NCBI RefSeq assembly: GCF_011947225.1
Contig: NZ_JAATVW010000004.1
Coordinates: 1 to 64,000 of the forward strand
Origin: Planosporangium flavigriseum
GTDB lineage: Bacteria > Actinomycetota > Actinomycetes > Mycobacteriales > Micromonosporaceae
Reading direction: 5' to 3'
DNA: 64,000 nucleotides
Shown here one piece after another: positions 43,434 to 52,637 of the stretch (positions are counted from its first letter, which is position 1; each line of letters begins with the position of its first letter). A program made the translations under genes and the position numbers. The notes under the pieces were generated by a model that saw nothing but the letters and a program-made list of their open reading frames with translations, did no database searches and had not been told where the DNA came from.

Positions 43434-44669
43434 ATGCGACGGCAAAGGCTACGAAGGAGTGTGGCGGGCGCGGCCGCGGCTGCCCTGGCCACGCTGGGCG
43501 TGGTGCCGTACGAGCCGACGCCGGCGGCTGCCGCCTGCACGGTCGCGCCGCAGCAACAGCGGATGCCGACCATCGCCGGGCAGCCGTGGGCGCAGCAGCG
43601 CTGGGGCCTCGACCGGCTAACCGCGCTCGGCGTCACCGGCAAGAACGTAGTCGTCGCGGTCATCGACTCCGGTGTGGATGCCCGACACCCCCAGCTTCGC
43701 GGCCGGGTTGCCCCCGGTTGGGACGCTTTCGAACCGTCGGGAAACGGGCAGGAGGACTGCGTCGGCCACGGAACGGCGGTGGCCAGTCTCATCGCCGCAC
43801 AGCCCAGCCCGGACACGCCTTTTCGCGGCCTCGCTCCCGGGGCGACGATTCTGCCGATACGGGCGAGTGAACGCGTCAACGGCAACGACACCGGCCGGGG
43901 TACGCCGGCCGACCTCGCCCGGGCAATCAGAGCGGCCGTCGACCGGGGCGCGAAGGTGATCAACCTGTCGCTCGTGTTGACGGAAGACCGCCCGGAGGTG
44001 CGGGCGGCGGTCGCGGAGGCGATCGCCCGGGACGTCGTTGTCGTGGCGGCCGTCGGCAACGGGCACGATCCGAACAGCCCGAAGGACGCGACGACGTATC
44101 CGGCTGCCTACGACGGCGTCATCGGGGTGGGCGCGATCGACGAGAGCGACGTCCGGTTCGGACAGTCGCAGACGGGCACGTCGGTTGATCTGGTTGCACC
44201 CGGCAATCAGATTCCGGCCGCGGTGCCGGGCGGCGGTTACCAGATCTACGCGGGTACGAGCTTCGGTGCGCCCTTCGTCTCCGCCACAGCGGCGCTGGTG
44301 ATCCAGAAGTACGGGCCGAAAATCTCGGCTCGCCAGGTCGCGACCCGCCTGCTGGCCACCGCGGACCCGGCGGCGGGCTCACCCGGCAGCCCGGAATACG
44401 GGCAGGGAGTGATCAACCCCTATCGTGCGGTCACCGGTGTGCTCGCCGTGGGCGCGCCGCCGAAGCGTCCCCCGCTTCCTCAGCTCGAGAGCGACCCGGC
44501 AGCCGAGGCGGCTGCCGCTGCAGCGGCGGCCCGCCGGCGGACCGTCGCACTGTCACTCGCCGGCGGAGTGGGTGTTCTCGCCCTGGTCGTGGTCGGCGTC
44601 GCCGTCGTGGTGCCGCGAGGGCGGCGGCGCGATTGGCGACCGGGCACCGGCCGCGCATCCCAACCGTAA
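43434..44669 (+). CDS. mycP: Type VII secretion-associated serine protease, mycosin
   Basis: The 411-residue subtilase has a signal peptide, then the catalytic triad: Asp in VVVAVIDSGVDARHP, His in DCVGHGTAVASL, Ser in YAGTSFGAPFVSATAAL. A C-terminal membrane anchor (VALSLAGGVGVLALVVVGVAVVV) and a basic tail complete the mycosin layout. ATG 43434 has GGGGGG four bases upstream and is preferred over ATG 43416. It should sit outside the membrane with the ESX complex. Confidence 0.92.
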   Translation: MRRQRLRRSVAGAAAAALATLGVVPYEPTPAAAACTVAPQQQRMPTIAGQPWAQQRWGLDRLTALGVTGKNVVVAVIDSGVDARHPQLRGRVAPGWDAFEPSGNGQEDCVGHGTAVASLIAAQPSPDTPFRGLAPGATILPIRASERVNGNDTGRGTPADLARAIRAAVDRGAKVINLSLVLTEDRPEVRAAVAEAIARDVVVVAAVGNGHDPNSPKDATTYPAAYDGVIGVGAIDESDVRFGQSQTGTSVDLVAPGNQIPAAVPGGGYQIYAGTSFGAPFVSATAALVIQKYGPKISARQVATRLLATADPAAGSPGSPEYGQGVINPYRAVTGVLAVGAPPKRPPLPQLESDPAAEAAAAAAAARRRTVALSLAGGVGVLALVVVGVAVVVPRGRRRDWRPGTGRASQP

Positions 44670-44677
44670 CTACGCGC

Positions 44678-44711
44678 AACGGCGGCCCGGTGAGCTCACC
44701 GGGCCGCCGTT
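44678..44711. terminator. Bidirectional terminator between mycP and esx genes
   Basis: A perfect 34-base palindrome with arms AACGGCGGCCCGGTGAG and CTCACCGGGCCGCCGTT has no loop bases. It lies nine bases after the mycP stop and 16 bases after the esx stop on the other strand, between convergent units. Confidence 0.85.
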
Positions 44712-44726
44712 ATCGCGCTGAAGACG

Positions 44727-45017
44727 TCAGCCGGAGAACAGGCTGGTGTTGCTCTTCTCGGTCTGGATGTATTCCTGGGTGGACTCTTCGAGGGCCTTCT
44801 TGATGCCCTGGAGGATCTGCGTGAGATCCTGAGCCGCGCGCGTCCACTGCTGCTGGCGCTGCTGGTCGGCGGACTGGGCCTCACCGTTCCAGGTCGAGAC
44901 CAGCGGCTTGGCGGCCGAGTCGAGGTCGCTCAGCTGGCTGTGCAGCGCGCCGATCGCGGTGTCGATGTGCCCGGCAGCCGCCTGCAGCTGACCGAAGTGC
45001 ACGAGAAGCTCGCCCAT
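44727..45017 (-). CDS. WXG100-family ESX secretion target (ESAT-6-like), second copy
   Basis: The 96-residue helical-hairpin protein has the WNG turn (LVSTWNGEAQ, near residue 43) and the secretion signal YxxxE (YIQTE) near the end. Its ATG (45017) is 21 bases after the stop of the other WXG100 gene, so the pair is an operon and probably a heterodimer exported by the ESX machine. Confidence 0.93.
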   Translation of the reverse strand: MGELLVHFGQLQAAAGHIDTAIGALHSQLSDLDSAAKPLVSTWNGEAQSADQQRQQQWTRAAQDLTQILQGIKKALEESTQEYIQTEKSNTSLFSG

Positions 45018-45038
45018 GGTTTGAAGCCTCCCCTTTCC

Positions 45039-45365
45039 CTAGAGCGGCAGCTTGACCGTCGCGCCGCCCTGGAACGTCTTCAGGCGGTTGGCGGATTCGG
45101 AGTCCGACGAGGTGTAGAACGTCCCGGCCTTCTCGATGGCGGCCGCCGTCTCGTCGAGGGCGCGGTGCAGGAGGTCCATGTCGGTGCGCCACTGCAGTCG
45201 GGCGTTGTCGAATGCTTGAGCCCCCTGGCCCTTCCAGCCGGAGCGCAGACTGTCCAGCTCGTTCATGAGCCGCGTGAGCATGTTGGTCAGGTCGCTGTTG
45301 GTGGAGCGGAACTTGTTCGCAGTCTGGGCCATCACCCCAGCGTCTGACTGCGTCTGCTCAGCCAA
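45039..45365 (-). CDS. WXG100-family ESX secretion target (CFP-10-like), first copy
   Basis: The 108-residue protein has WKG at the turn (LRSGWKGQGAQAF) and a YxxxD signal (YTSSD) followed by a flexible tail. It begins with TTG at 45365, a rare start for such a gene. It is the first of the WXG100 pair. Confidence 0.92.
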   Translation of the reverse strand: MAEQTQSDAGVMAQTANKFRSTNSDLTNMLTRLMNELDSLRSGWKGQGAQAFDNARLQWRTDMDLLHRALDETAAAIEKAGTFYTSSDSESANRLKTFQGGATVKLPL

Positions 45366-45470
45366 CCGAATTCACCCCGTTTCTCGCTTCAGCCACTAGG
45401 TCAGGCAATGAGTACCGCCGATGACGGTAGCGGTACGGCTCAATCTCCCGCCAGCCCCTACGTCGAAACC

Positions 45471-45479
45471 TGTGGATAA
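45471..45479 (-). promoter_or_regulatory. Single DnaA box
   Basis: TGTGGATAA is an exact reverse-complement match to TTATCCACA. It lies upstream of the esx pair, between it and eccB. One nine-base match may be chance. Confidence 0.3.
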
Positions 45480-45511
45480 CTTCCGGCACTCCAGACACTT
45501 CGTCCGCGTTT

Positions 45512-46936
45512 TCAGGATCCAGCACGTTGCCGCGCCTCCGCCGGGTCCAGCGCCGGCCCGACCGGCAGCAGCACGACGAGTTCGGCGGGCATCGCAGTCG
45601 GAGTGACGCCCGCGTAGCCGAGTTTGGTCACCAGGTCCCGGCTTGCCAGCGGATACCGGATGCCGAGCTCTGAAACGATGCTCAGCGCTCCGCTGCGGGC
45701 CCCGGGTGAGGCGACCGCCTCCACGAGCGCGCCCCGGCCCGAGACGACGATCCGATCGGCCAGCAACGCGCCGCTGCCGGTACGCGCCTGGGTGGTCACG
45801 GCACCGCTCTGATCGGGCAGTTTCGCGTCGACGAGCACCTTGCTGGCGCCCTTCCCGTCCGAGATTGATGCGCACACCGGTCCGGCGGTGAGCCGGATGG
45901 TGGGCGGAACCGCGAACGGCGGGGAACCGGCGAGCCTCGTCCTGGACGGGGCTACCTGGCTGTTGCCGGGCAGTTCGTTGTCCCGGCCCCGCGGACCGAG
46001 CGGCGTCTCCGGGTCGGCGAGGAGCAGATCGGCCTCGGCTTCGGTGATCTCGGCGAGCCCGTCGGCGAGAACCACGGCGTGCTGGACGGCGCCACCCGCG
46101 TTCGCGCGCTTGTACACCTGCCCGACCCTGCCCCCGGGCAACGCCGAGGACCTGGCGCCGCGACCCTCGATCGAGAGCGGCTTGAGGTCCGGGCCGGCCG
46201 GCAGCGCGTTGATCAGCGCGGGCGAAACCGGCACGATCGGTTTCGTGCTCCAGACGAACGCTTGCAGCACCAGGTCGGGCTGCACGAGTTGGTGCCGGCG
46301 GTTGTCGTACACGAGGTAGCGCCGGCCGTCCGGGGTGGACACGAGGATCCCCTCGCCCGGGCTGGCGGCGCGGGCGGGTACGAGCGGCTGGCCGACCTCT
46401 GCCGCGCCCCCGACGAAGAGCACCGACTGCGGATTGGCCGCGCCGGAGCCGCCTGAAGCGTCCCCGGCCCCCTGCGAGCAGAGCGTCCAGGGCGGCCTGG
46501 CGAGGTGCTTGGCATCGGGCAGCGAGTCCGGCGCGCCCGGGATGCCCATCGGAGCTCCGAAAGTCGCCTTGTCGATCGCAGATCGTGACCAGGTCACGAC
46601 CTGGGGGCGGGCCGCGTCGGCGATCAACAGCGCGGAGGTGTAGTTGATGACCGGATGGAGCTTCCGGTCACCCTTGTAGTAGACGTACCGGGCACCGGAG
46701 TCCTTATCGATGATCACCTGGCCCTCGGTCTGCCAGTCGCCGGAACCACCGGCGAAGATCCCGTACACTGCCGCGCCCGCCAGTGCGAGCACGGCGACGA
46801 TGGCGCCGGCCATGGTCGCACCGGCGACGCGCCGAAACGGCGATTGAGCGGGATCAGTCTCCCGCATGACCAGGGCCGCGACGACACGCTGCACCGAGAA
46901 TTGATAGGAGTGCAGCTGATCCTGGCGCGATGGCAT
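45512..46936 (-). CDS. eccB: Type VII secretion protein EccB
   Basis: The 474-residue protein starts MPSRQDQLHSYQFSVQRVV, the conserved cytoplasmic leader of EccB. One membrane segment (AGATMAGAIVAVLALAGAAVYGIF) and a large extracytoplasmic R-repeat domain follow (RYVYYKGDRKLHPVINYTSALLI; LCSQ and VCASI cysteines). ATG 46936 follows GGGAGG. EccB is a core membrane component of the ESX translocon. The gene is divergent from eccE. Confidence 0.93.
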   Translation of the reverse strand: MPSRQDQLHSYQFSVQRVVAALVMRETDPAQSPFRRVAGATMAGAIVAVLALAGAAVYGIFAGGSGDWQTEGQVIIDKDSGARYVYYKGDRKLHPVINYTSALLIADAARPQVVTWSRSAIDKATFGAPMGIPGAPDSLPDAKHLARPPWTLCSQGAGDASGGSGAANPQSVLFVGGAAEVGQPLVPARAASPGEGILVSTPDGRRYLVYDNRRHQLVQPDLVLQAFVWSTKPIVPVSPALINALPAGPDLKPLSIEGRGARSSALPGGRVGQVYKRANAGGAVQHAVVLADGLAEITEAEADLLLADPETPLGPRGRDNELPGNSQVAPSRTRLAGSPPFAVPPTIRLTAGPVCASISDGKGASKVLVDAKLPDQSGAVTTQARTGSGALLADRIVVSGRGALVEAVASPGARSGALSIVSELGIRYPLASRDLVTKLGYAGVTPTAMPAELVVLLPVGPALDPAEARQRAGS

Positions 46937-47022
46937 CGACCCTCCCCGTAGGGCGCGCCCCCACACGACGGGCGGCCGAGCCTACGATAAGCGCCCGGAC
47001 GATGTGGCGGGAGGTCGCAGCG

Positions 47023-48960
47023 GTGTCGATGGGACAGCCGACGGCATGGCCGGTCGGCGCGGGAGGCGCCGCCCCGCCCGGCCGTACGCGCGAACCAACC
47101 CAGACCGGCTGGGGCACCAGGCCCGCGCGCGTCCGCCAGCGCGGCACGCTGTTCCGGTGGCACAGCGGTCAGGTGGTCGCCGCCGAGTTCGCGGTGGTGG
47201 TGCTGCTCGCCGCGGCGGGCAGTGGCCTGCCGTGGCTCATCGCCGTATCACCGGCGAGCCTGATCGTCCTGGCCGTCACTTTCGGCCGGATCAAAGGACA
47301 TTGGGCGTACGAGTGGCTGGCGCTGGGCTCGCGTTACCTGGGCCGCCGGGGCACTCTGCCGGCCGGTGCGGACCCCGCCGCGCTGCTCGACCTGGTCCGG
47401 CCCACCGCGGTAGTGAACAGCGTCGAGGTCGACGCGGCCACGATCGGCGTCATCGAGGACGCGTACGGGCTGACCGCGGTGCTGGAGCTCGGTGACCCGA
47501 GCGCCCTGCTCGCCGACGCGGCGCCCCTCGCCCCGTCACCGGCCGAGCTCCTGCCCGCGCCGAACGCCGATCAGCCTCAGGTCCGGTTACAGCTGCTCGT
47601 CTCCGGCTTCCCGGCTCCCGCGCTGCGCGCCGGCTCGGGCTCGCCGGCAACCTCGTACCGCCAGCTCACCGAGGGCCGGATCCTCGCGCTGCAGCGGTCG
47701 TTCCTGGCTGTCCACGTCCGCCGGTCGGGCGGCTTCGCCGAGGCCGAGCTGCTACTGGCACTGTCGAGCGCGGTGCGGCGGGCGCGCCGCCGGCTCGCGC
47801 GCGAGGAGCTGCCGTGCCGGGCGCTGAGCGCGGACACCGCCCTGCGCGTACTCGGGGAGCTGGCCCACCTCGACGGGGCGACCGAGCTACAGGAGGACTG
47901 GTCGGCGGTGAGCGCCGGCAGGCTGCGCCAGGTGAGCTTCCGGCTGCACCGCTGGCCGGACGTCGGCGGCGACCTCGGCCGGAGCCTGCTGACCCGCATG
48001 CTCACGCTGCCGGGCGCCGCGACGACCGTGTCACTGGCCGCTGAGCGGCTGGACGCCGAGGAGGTACGCGCCGAGCTGGTGGTCCGGCTCGCCTCTCCGG
48101 GTCCGCAGAACGAGACGGTGGCGCTCGGCGCGCTGCAGCGCCTGCTGGGGGCCGCAGGTGCGCGGGCACGGCGCCTCGACGGCACCCAGCTCGCCGGCCT
48201 GGCCGCGACCCTTCCGCTCGGCGGCGCCGCAGATCCCGGCGCGGCCGGCTTGGCCGACGTGCTGGACAGATCGGCCGACGCCGCGCTGGTCGGCGACGCC
48301 GGCATGCGGGCGACGCCACAGGCCCTCGCCGCGCTGGAGCTTCCGACGGCCGCTGCCGGACTGGTCATGGGCGTCAACCGGCGCGACGAGCCGACAACCG
48401 TCCGGCTGTTCCGACCGAAGCCGACGCGGGCGGCCCTGTTCGGCGGCGTGCGCTACGCGCACCTCGTCGTACTGCGGGCGCTCGCCCTCGGTGCCCAGGT
48501 GGTGGTGCAGACCGGCCGGCCGCAGACCTGGGAGCCGTTCGACCGCGCCATCGGCGGCGCCGGGAACGCGCTGACGATTCTCCCGCTCGACCGGCCGGTC
48601 GAGCTGCCGCCGGCGACCCCGCTGCAGCCGCAGCTGGTCATCGTGGACGTCGGTCCGGTCGGCGGTATGGCGATGCCCGTGGTGGAGGCCGCTTGGCGCG
48701 CCGTACTGGTCCTCCGCGACGAGCTGGCGTCACACGACCTGGACATCCTCGCCCGGGCCGACCTCGTGCTGCTACCGCCGCTGTCAGTGCCCGAGGCCGA
48801 GATCGCGGGGTACGGGCTGGGACTGGACCAACTGGCGAGCAACCTGCCCAGGGTGCGCCCGGACATGGTCGGCGTCGTGGCGGGCCGGCAGACCCTGCGC
48901 TGGACGCTGCTGTCGGCGACCCCGATCGAACAGCAACTGATCGGCGGCATCAGCCGCTAG
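47023..48960 (+). CDS. eccE: Type VII secretion protein EccE
   Basis: The roughly 645-residue protein has two adjacent membrane segments near the N terminus (EFAVVVLLAAAGSGLPWLIAVSPASLIVLAVTFG). A long cytoplasmic domain typical of actinobacterial EccE follows (YRQLTEGRILALQRSFLAVHV). The open frame starts at 46930, inside the divergent eccB start. GTG 47023, with GGGAGG eight bases upstream, is preferred. EccE stabilises the ESX membrane complex. Confidence 0.85.
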   Translation: MSMGQPTAWPVGAGGAAPPGRTREPTQTGWGTRPARVRQRGTLFRWHSGQVVAAEFAVVVLLAAAGSGLPWLIAVSPASLIVLAVTFGRIKGHWAYEWLALGSRYLGRRGTLPAGADPAALLDLVRPTAVVNSVEVDAATIGVIEDAYGLTAVLELGDPSALLADAAPLAPSPAELLPAPNADQPQVRLQLLVSGFPAPALRAGSGSPATSYRQLTEGRILALQRSFLAVHVRRSGGFAEAELLLALSSAVRRARRRLAREELPCRALSADTALRVLGELAHLDGATELQEDWSAVSAGRLRQVSFRLHRWPDVGGDLGRSLLTRMLTLPGAATTVSLAAERLDAEEVRAELVVRLASPGPQNETVALGALQRLLGAAGARARRLDGTQLAGLAATLPLGGAADPGAAGLADVLDRSADAALVGDAGMRATPQALAALELPTAAAGLVMGVNRRDEPTTVRLFRPKPTRAALFGGVRYAHLVVLRALALGAQVVVQTGRPQTWEPFDRAIGGAGNALTILPLDRPVELPPATPLQPQLVIVDVGPVGGMAMPVVEAAWRAVLVLRDELASHDLDILARADLVLLPPLSVPEAEIAGYGLGLDQLASNLPRVRPDMVGVVAGRQTLRWTLLSATPIEQQLIGGISR

Positions 48961-49034
48961 ACCGGTCGACGTTCGCGGCGAAGATCGCGCGTCCGGGCCC
49001 ACGAGACTGGCACGGGCATGCGACGATCACCGGC

Positions 49035-49418
49035 ATGGGCATCCTCATCCGGCTCGCCGTCACCGCCGTCGCCGTGTGGATATCGACGCTGGTCCTCAAA
49101 GGGATCACCGTCGACGAGACCGACACGGTGAAGAAGATCGGTACTCTGCTTGCGGTCGCCGCGATCTTCGGCATCGTCAACGCGGTCCTGCGGCCCATCA
49201 TCAAGACGGTCGGGTGCGGGGTCTACGTATTTACCCTCGGCCTGATCGCTCTCGTGGTCAACGGGCTGTTGTTCCTGCTCACCAGCTGGATCTCCGGCAA
49301 CCTCGGCCTGCCGTTCCACGTCGACGAGTTCTGGCCGACCGCGGTGCTCGGTGCGCTGCTCGTCAGCGTGATCAGCTGGGTGCTCAACCTCGTCGTCCCC
49401 GACGGAGGGGATGACTGA
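49035..49418 (+). CDS. Four-helix membrane protein, phage-holin superfamily IV-like (DUF360/YvlD type)
   Basis: The 127-residue protein has four membrane segments (LIRLAVTAVAVWISTLVL; LLAVAAIFGIVNAVL; GVYVFTLGLIALVVNGLLFLL; AVLGALLVSVISWVLNLVV). This is the pattern of the mycobacterial 4-TMS holin-like family. ATG 49035 was chosen; no Shine-Dalgarno is seen. The function is unknown in chromosomal members. Confidence 0.85.
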   Translation: MGILIRLAVTAVAVWISTLVLKGITVDETDTVKKIGTLLAVAAIFGIVNAVLRPIIKTVGCGVYVFTLGLIALVVNGLLFLLTSWISGNLGLPFHVDEFWPTAVLGALLVSVISWVLNLVVPDGGDD

Positions 49419-49475
49419 TCACAGTCGCCGGTCATTACCGGGAAAGCCGGCACCCCTTACCGATACGGTTGGCGC

Positions 49476-50417
49476 GTGAATCAACTGCGCCGCGGTTATC
49501 TGTTCGGGTTCTTCGCGTACGCCATCTGGGGTTTCTTCCCGCTCTACTGGAAGCTGCTCAAGCCCGCCGGGCCGATTGAGATCTTGGCGCACCGGATCGT
49601 ATGGTCCGCCGCATTCGTCACCCTGCTCCTCGTGGCGCTGCGTAACTGGCGGTTTCTCCGGTCTCTCGCCGGCCGCCCGCGTACCCTCGCCGGCATCGCC
49701 GTCGCGTCCACGGTCATCGCGGTCAACTGGGGGATGTACATCTACGGGGTCAACTCCAGCCACGTCGTCGAGACCTCGCTCGGCTACTTCATCAACCCGT
49801 TGGTCACCGTGCTGCTCGGCGTGGCGGTACTGCGCGAGCGACTGCGGGTGGCCCAGTGGGTCGCTCTCGCCACCGGCGCGGTCGCGGTGGCCGTCCTGAC
49901 CGTCGACTACGGCAGGCTGCCCTGGATCGCCCTGACCCTCGCGGTGAGCTTCGGCCTGTACGGGCTGCTGAAGAAGAGCCTGGCGCTGCCCGCCGCGGAA
50001 GGCCTGTTCGTCGAGTCGCTGGCGCTCACCGCCCCGGCACTGGCCTACCTCGGGTGGCTCGCCAGCCACCACCGGTCCACGTTCGGGCACGTGTCCGCCG
50101 TGCAGACGACGCTGCTGGTACTCGCCGGTGCGGTCACCGCGATCCCGCTGCTGCTCTTCGCCGGTGCCGCCAACCGGATCCCGCTGACCGGACTGGGCCT
50201 GCTGCAGTACATGACCCCGAGCCTGCAACTCGGCATCGGCGTGTTGATCTACCACGAGCCGCTGCCGCCGGCACAACTGGCCGGGTTCGGCCTGGTATGG
50301 GCGGCGCTCGCCGTGTTCACGTGGGACGGGATCCGCAACGCCCGGCGACTTTCCCGCGAACGGGCGGCCAAGGAGAGCGAGGCCGAGGAGGTTGCCGCGA
50401 CGGCTACCGCCGTCTGA
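49476..50417 (+). CDS. rarD: EamA/DMT transporter RarD
   Basis: The 313-residue, ten-helix transporter has the RarD signatures GYLFGFFAYAIWGFFPLYWKLL, EILAHRIVWSAAF and NWGMYIYGVNSSHVVETSLGYFINPL. The substrate is uncertain. GTG 49476 is preceded by GATACGGTTGGCGC without a Shine-Dalgarno; a leaderless mRNA is possible. The C terminus is polar and Ala/Glu-rich. Confidence 0.93.
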   Translation: MNQLRRGYLFGFFAYAIWGFFPLYWKLLKPAGPIEILAHRIVWSAAFVTLLLVALRNWRFLRSLAGRPRTLAGIAVASTVIAVNWGMYIYGVNSSHVVETSLGYFINPLVTVLLGVAVLRERLRVAQWVALATGAVAVAVLTVDYGRLPWIALTLAVSFGLYGLLKKSLALPAAEGLFVESLALTAPALAYLGWLASHHRSTFGHVSAVQTTLLVLAGAVTAIPLLLFAGAANRIPLTGLGLLQYMTPSLQLGIGVLIYHEPLPPAQLAGFGLVWAALAVFTWDGIRNARRLSRERAAKESEAEEVAATATAV

Positions 50418-50430
50418 GCCCGGCAACCTC
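50388..50430. terminator. Bidirectional terminator between rarD and the anti-sigma gene
   Basis: GAGGTTGCCG (50388-50397) pairs with CGGCAACCTC (50421-50430), and an inner GACGGC-TACC-GCCGTC stem stacks inside. The structure includes the last codons of rarD and ends ten bases before the convergent gene. Confidence 0.6.
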
Positions 50431-50440
50431 GTCGGCGGCG

Positions 50441-51193
50441 TCAGGCCTGCTCGTACACGAGCAACGACGAGTTGTCGCCCTTGCGGATCTCGACCTTGCC
50501 GATCTCGGCGGGGCTGAACCGGGTCGCGGCCGAGAGGGTGAGGTCATCGCCGCGCCCGGCCGTCCAGGTGGACAGCTTCTCGGGCGCCTCACCGTTCTTC
50601 GGGTACACGAGCATGTGTAGCGACCAGCGGGGCCCCGAGCCGCCTCCGTTGTAGACGCAGTGCATCCGCACTTCGGTGCCGCCGGCGAACGGAGTCAGCG
50701 CCACCTGCGCCGTGATCGGTACCGACTCGGCCACCGGGCGCATGGCAACCATCGCCGGCGGGGTCGGAGTGTCGTTGATGAACCGGGCGCCGATCAGCAC
50801 CCCGAACGCCACGCACGCGGCGGCGGCGAGTCCGGCGGCGACGGCGCGCCAGCGACTCGGGCGGCGCTGCCCGCCGCGCTGCGGCATCCGGCTACTGCCG
50901 TACGGCTGGAACTGCTCGGCCGGGTTAGACCGGGGTACCGACGGCAGGGGCCGTACCGGGACGGGGGCCTCGAAACGCGACGGCGTGTTCGCATGCCGCT
51001 CGCCGCTCCGCCCGATCGCCTCCACCTCGTCCGGGCCAAGCTGAGCGAGCAGGTCGGGCAGTCCCGTGAAGTCGGCGACCTCCCGCTGGCAGACCACGCA
51101 CGTCGCGAGGTGCCGTTCGTACGCGATCCGGTCCTCGGGGTCGAGGATGCCGAGGACGTAGGCGCCCGAATCGATCACTTGCTCACACGTCAC
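50441..51193 (-). CDS. Zinc-containing anti-sigma factor (RslA-like)
   Basis: The 250-residue protein has an N-terminal ZAS domain with HLATCVVC (HxxxCxxC, about residues 31-38), which binds the sigma factor. One membrane segment (AVAAGLAAAACVAFGVLIGARF) and an extracellular anti-sigma-K-type sensor domain (TPFAGGTEVRMHCVYNGG ... SLLVYEQA) follow. GTG 51193 overlaps the sigma stop (GTGA). It should hold the ECF sigma inactive until a redox or envelope signal. Confidence 0.88.
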   Translation of the reverse strand: MTCEQVIDSGAYVLGILDPEDRIAYERHLATCVVCQREVADFTGLPDLLAQLGPDEVEAIGRSGERHANTPSRFEAPVPVRPLPSVPRSNPAEQFQPYGSSRMPQRGGQRRPSRWRAVAAGLAAAACVAFGVLIGARFINDTPTPPAMVAMRPVAESVPITAQVALTPFAGGTEVRMHCVYNGGGSGPRWSLHMLVYPKNGEAPEKLSTWTAGRGDDLTLSAATRFSPAEIGKVEIRKGDNSSLLVYEQA

Positions 51194-51702
51194 GACGTCA
51201 CCCCCAGTTCCTCCAGGACCAGCTTGAGCGCGCGCAGCGCATAGTACGTACGGGACTTCACCGTGCCGGGAGGAACGCCCAGGCGACTGGCCGCTTCGTT
51301 GACCGACCGACCCTGGTAGTAGCACTCCACAAGGACCTCCCGATGGTGCGGTGAGAGGCGGGCCAGCGCCTCCGACACGATCCACGAGTCGACCGCACGG
51401 TCGGTCTCGTCCGCCATCGGCCGCTCCGGCGGCGCATCGGTGATCACCTCGCCGACCCGCGCCGACCGACGCCGCCAGTTGTCGATCGCCAGGTTGCGGG
51501 CCGTGGTGAACAACCAGGCCCGCACCGACCCGCGCGTCGGATCGAGTGCTTCGGGATGCTGCCAGGCTCGCAGCAGCGTCTCCTGCACCAGGTCCTCCGC
51601 ACGCTGTCGGTCTCCCCCGTTCAGTCGGAGAGCGTGCGCGTACAACGCGTCGCCATGCTCAGCGTGCAGCGCGCGTAGCTGATCGGCGTCCTCGTCGCCC
51701 AC
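51190..51702 (-). CDS. ECF RNA polymerase sigma factor (SigL-like)
   Basis: The roughly 170-residue sigma factor has region 2 (DRQRAEDLVQETLLRAWQH ... RAWLFTTARNLAIDNWRRR) and region 4 with its helix-turn-helix (LSPHHREVLVECYYQGRSVNEAASRLGVPPGTVKSRTYYALRAL). An ATG at 51711 is directly abutted by GGGAGG, too close for initiation. GTG 51702, nine bases after it, is preferred. It is paired with the anti-sigma gene, as in sigL-rslA of mycobacteria. Confidence 0.9.
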   Translation of the reverse strand: MGDEDADQLRALHAEHGDALYAHALRLNGGDRQRAEDLVQETLLRAWQHPEALDPTRGSVRAWLFTTARNLAIDNWRRRSARVGEVITDAPPERPMADETDRAVDSWIVSEALARLSPHHREVLVECYYQGRSVNEAASRLGVPPGTVKSRTYYALRALKLVLEELGVTS

Positions 51703-51860
51703 GCCAGGCATCCTCCCACCTTGTCCATAAGCACGTAGCGCGCGCGAGGAAGGTTCAACGTGGACTAAAGATTTCCACGTCTTCCCTTAAACGTTCTCGC
51801 GCACCTCTGCTCCGAGGAGTCTCCCCGGTAACGACGATCTTCGAAAGGTGCGGGAGCGCG

Positions 51861-52637
51861 TCAGTCCTTGAGCGCGTCGGCGAGGTTGGCGGCGGTCGAC
51901 AGCAGCCTCGTACGCACGATGCGGGCCGAGGTCATCAGCTCACCGGCGGGCAGGGCGCACTGCAGGACGACCCGGCGCTCGGGATCGCGGTCGTTGACGG
52001 CCAGGACGGCGGCGCAGGCGAGTCCGTTCCGGTACTGATTAATCTCGATCTGCATGCCGCGCCGCTCCCCCGCGGCCAGGTCCGCCTCGAACGCCTCTCC
52101 CGACGTGATCGTCTGCGGCGTGTACGCCGGCATGCCGCTCTCCTTGAGGAACCTGGCCCGCTGCTCCGCGCTCAGCGTCGCGAGCAGCGCCTTGCCCATG
52201 GCCAGCGCGTGCGCGCCGTCGTCGAAGCCCGGAATCAGGTCGTCGACGTACGGCGAGCGTGGTCCTTCGGCGACGGCCGTGATCGTCGGCCGGTTGCCGA
52301 CGAAGCGCGCCAGTTGGTGGCTGTACCCGGTCTCGGCGGCCGCCCGCCGTAACGTCTCGGTGACCACTGCCGGTCCCCGGAACGCCACGACCAACTCGCG
52401 GAACCGGTCGGCGACCTCAAGCCCGACAACGTAGGTTCCGTCCTCACGACGAATCACGTACCCCTCGTACGCAAGGGTGCGTACGAGGTGGTAGGTGGTC
52501 GCGACGGTGAGCTGGCAGCGCCGCGCCACCTGTTTGACCGTGAGCCCGCGTTCGGACTGTCCCACCGCTTCGAGCACCCGCAGCGCACGCGACACGCTGC
52601 GGATCAGATCCGACGGCTCCGCCTGTGGATCTCGCAC
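51861..52637 (-). CDS. IclR-family transcriptional regulator
   Basis: The 258-residue protein has an N-terminal winged helix (LRVLEAVGQSERGLTVKQVARRCQLTVATTYHLVRTLAYEGYV) and a C-terminal IclR effector domain (YSHQLARFVGNRPTI...HALAMGKALLATL). A longer frame reaches 52820, but GTG 52637 is seven bases after GGGAGG and gives normal length. No catabolic genes are adjacent, so the regulon is unknown. Confidence 0.92.
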   Translation of the reverse strand: MRDPQAEPSDLIRSVSRALRVLEAVGQSERGLTVKQVARRCQLTVATTYHLVRTLAYEGYVIRREDGTYVVGLEVADRFRELVVAFRGPAVVTETLRRAAAETGYSHQLARFVGNRPTITAVAEGPRSPYVDDLIPGFDDGAHALAMGKALLATLSAEQRARFLKESGMPAYTPQTITSGEAFEADLAAGERRGMQIEINQYRNGLACAAVLAVNDRDPERRVVLQCALPAGELMTSARIVRTRLLSTAANLADALKD

